Of a DNA stretch of 21,235 bases, positions 20,976 through 21,235 are shown piece after piece (within the stretch, counting starts at the first letter, position 1; every line of letters starts with the position of its first letter). The notes under the pieces were generated by a model, which was not told where the DNA came from, ran no database searches, and was given only the letters and a program-made list of their open reading frames with translations. The DNA is taken from assembly GCA_903868035.1 (NCBI GenBank), contig CAIPTQ010000219.1, positions 1 through 21,235 on the forward strand. Direction: 5' to 3'. This DNA comes from an uncultured Phycisphaerales bacterium (GTDB taxonomy: Bacteria > Planctomycetota > Phycisphaerae > WQYP01). A program made the translations under genes and the position numbers.

Positions 20976-21235
20976 TCAGCTTGAAAACGAAACCGACCGG
21001 TCGCTCCCTAACGGTCGCGGCTCTGATTCTGGTCCGCTCGTGGCGTCCGAGGATTGTTCGGCCAGCGGCTTGGGCGCCTTGCGGACGCGGAGTTGTGCGG
21101 CGGCCTGAATGATCCTGGCGGGATTCTGGGCGTCGCGCAGACGGAGCCAGATGCCATGATCGGCATCGCCTTTGTACAAATGGTGGGCGACCAGTGCGGC
21201 GTGGAGGGTTTGGGCGGGGGTGAGGGATGCGGGCG
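20976..21235 (-). CDS. Unidentified protein, C-terminal part, cut by the window edge
   Basis: The frame is open from the right edge to a TGA at 20976-20978, leaving about 85 residues and no start in view. The visible sequence has AQTLHAALVAHHLYKGDAD, HGIWLRLRDAQNPARIIQAA and AQLRVRKAPKPLAEQSSDAT, ending with a Ser/Pro-rich tail. The Ala/Leu-rich first part looks helical; the tail looks unstructured. No family is recognised. Its stop is 20 bp from the OmpA-like stop (convergent). The coding call rests on frame openness and on composition typical of the neighbours. Confidence 0.5.
   Translation of the reverse strand, partial: PASLTPAQTLHAALVAHHLYKGDADHGIWLRLRDAQNPARIIQAAAQLRVRKAPKPLAEQSSDATSGPESEPRPLGSDRSVSFSS

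Overview
The window is GC-rich bacterial chromosome. It most resembles a planctomycete, perhaps of class Phycisphaerae. This is inferred from gene style, not from a marker search: an ECF sigma factor overlapping a one-TM anti-sigma-like gene, followed by large secreted proteins of no known family; a C-terminal GYADAHVEWL tail of the kind common in planctomycete pseudopilin-like proteins; an MnmA of the KQGCCS/NPCVRCN type; a HEAT-repeat lipoprotein; and sparse Shine-Dalgarno sites. There is no sign of phage, insertion sequence, integron, CRISPR array, rRNA or tRNA.

Layout. 1-2450 (minus): mnmA, then parA, then pgeF (cut by the left edge and absent from simple ATG-to-stop listings of the window). 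A calcineurin-like phosphoesterase (2515-3387, plus) diverges from mnmA and converges on a small lipoprotein (3491-3805, minus). 3984-8135 (plus): an ECF sigma factor, an overlapping membrane-anchored anti-sigma-like protein and two secreted proteins, apparently one envelope-response transcription unit. 8396-10922 (plus): typA and a MobA/MocA-like nucleotidyltransferase. 10932-13680 (minus): a HEAT-repeat lipoprotein and a CCA-adding-type tRNA nucleotidyltransferase. bioB (13787-14791, plus) diverges from them. 14819-15705 (minus): three small single-TM proteins under a near-consensus promoter. 15872-19588 (plus): a Ycf46-like AAA+ ATPase, an orphan ABC-2 permease and a non-RD Ser/Thr kinase. 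A 416-bp gap holding a helically phased repeat array precedes an OmpA/Pal-like lipoprotein (20005-20955). An unidentified partial gene (minus) enters from the right edge.

Functionally this is mostly housekeeping (tRNA modification and maturation, ribosome-associated GTPase, biotin, chromosome partitioning, peptidoglycan editing) mixed with envelope proteins and a sigma/anti-sigma switch. The least explained structures are (1) eight GTNGAC motifs spaced 10-11 bp apart at 19703-19790; (2) three unrelated tandem arrays that all have a 7-bp unit, two inside coding sequence; (3) a set of genes without Shine-Dalgarno sites whose -10-like box sits 6-8 nt before the start codon, suggesting leaderless mRNAs; and (4) the three-gene small membrane protein operon. 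All were read by eye; no alignment or database search was possible.
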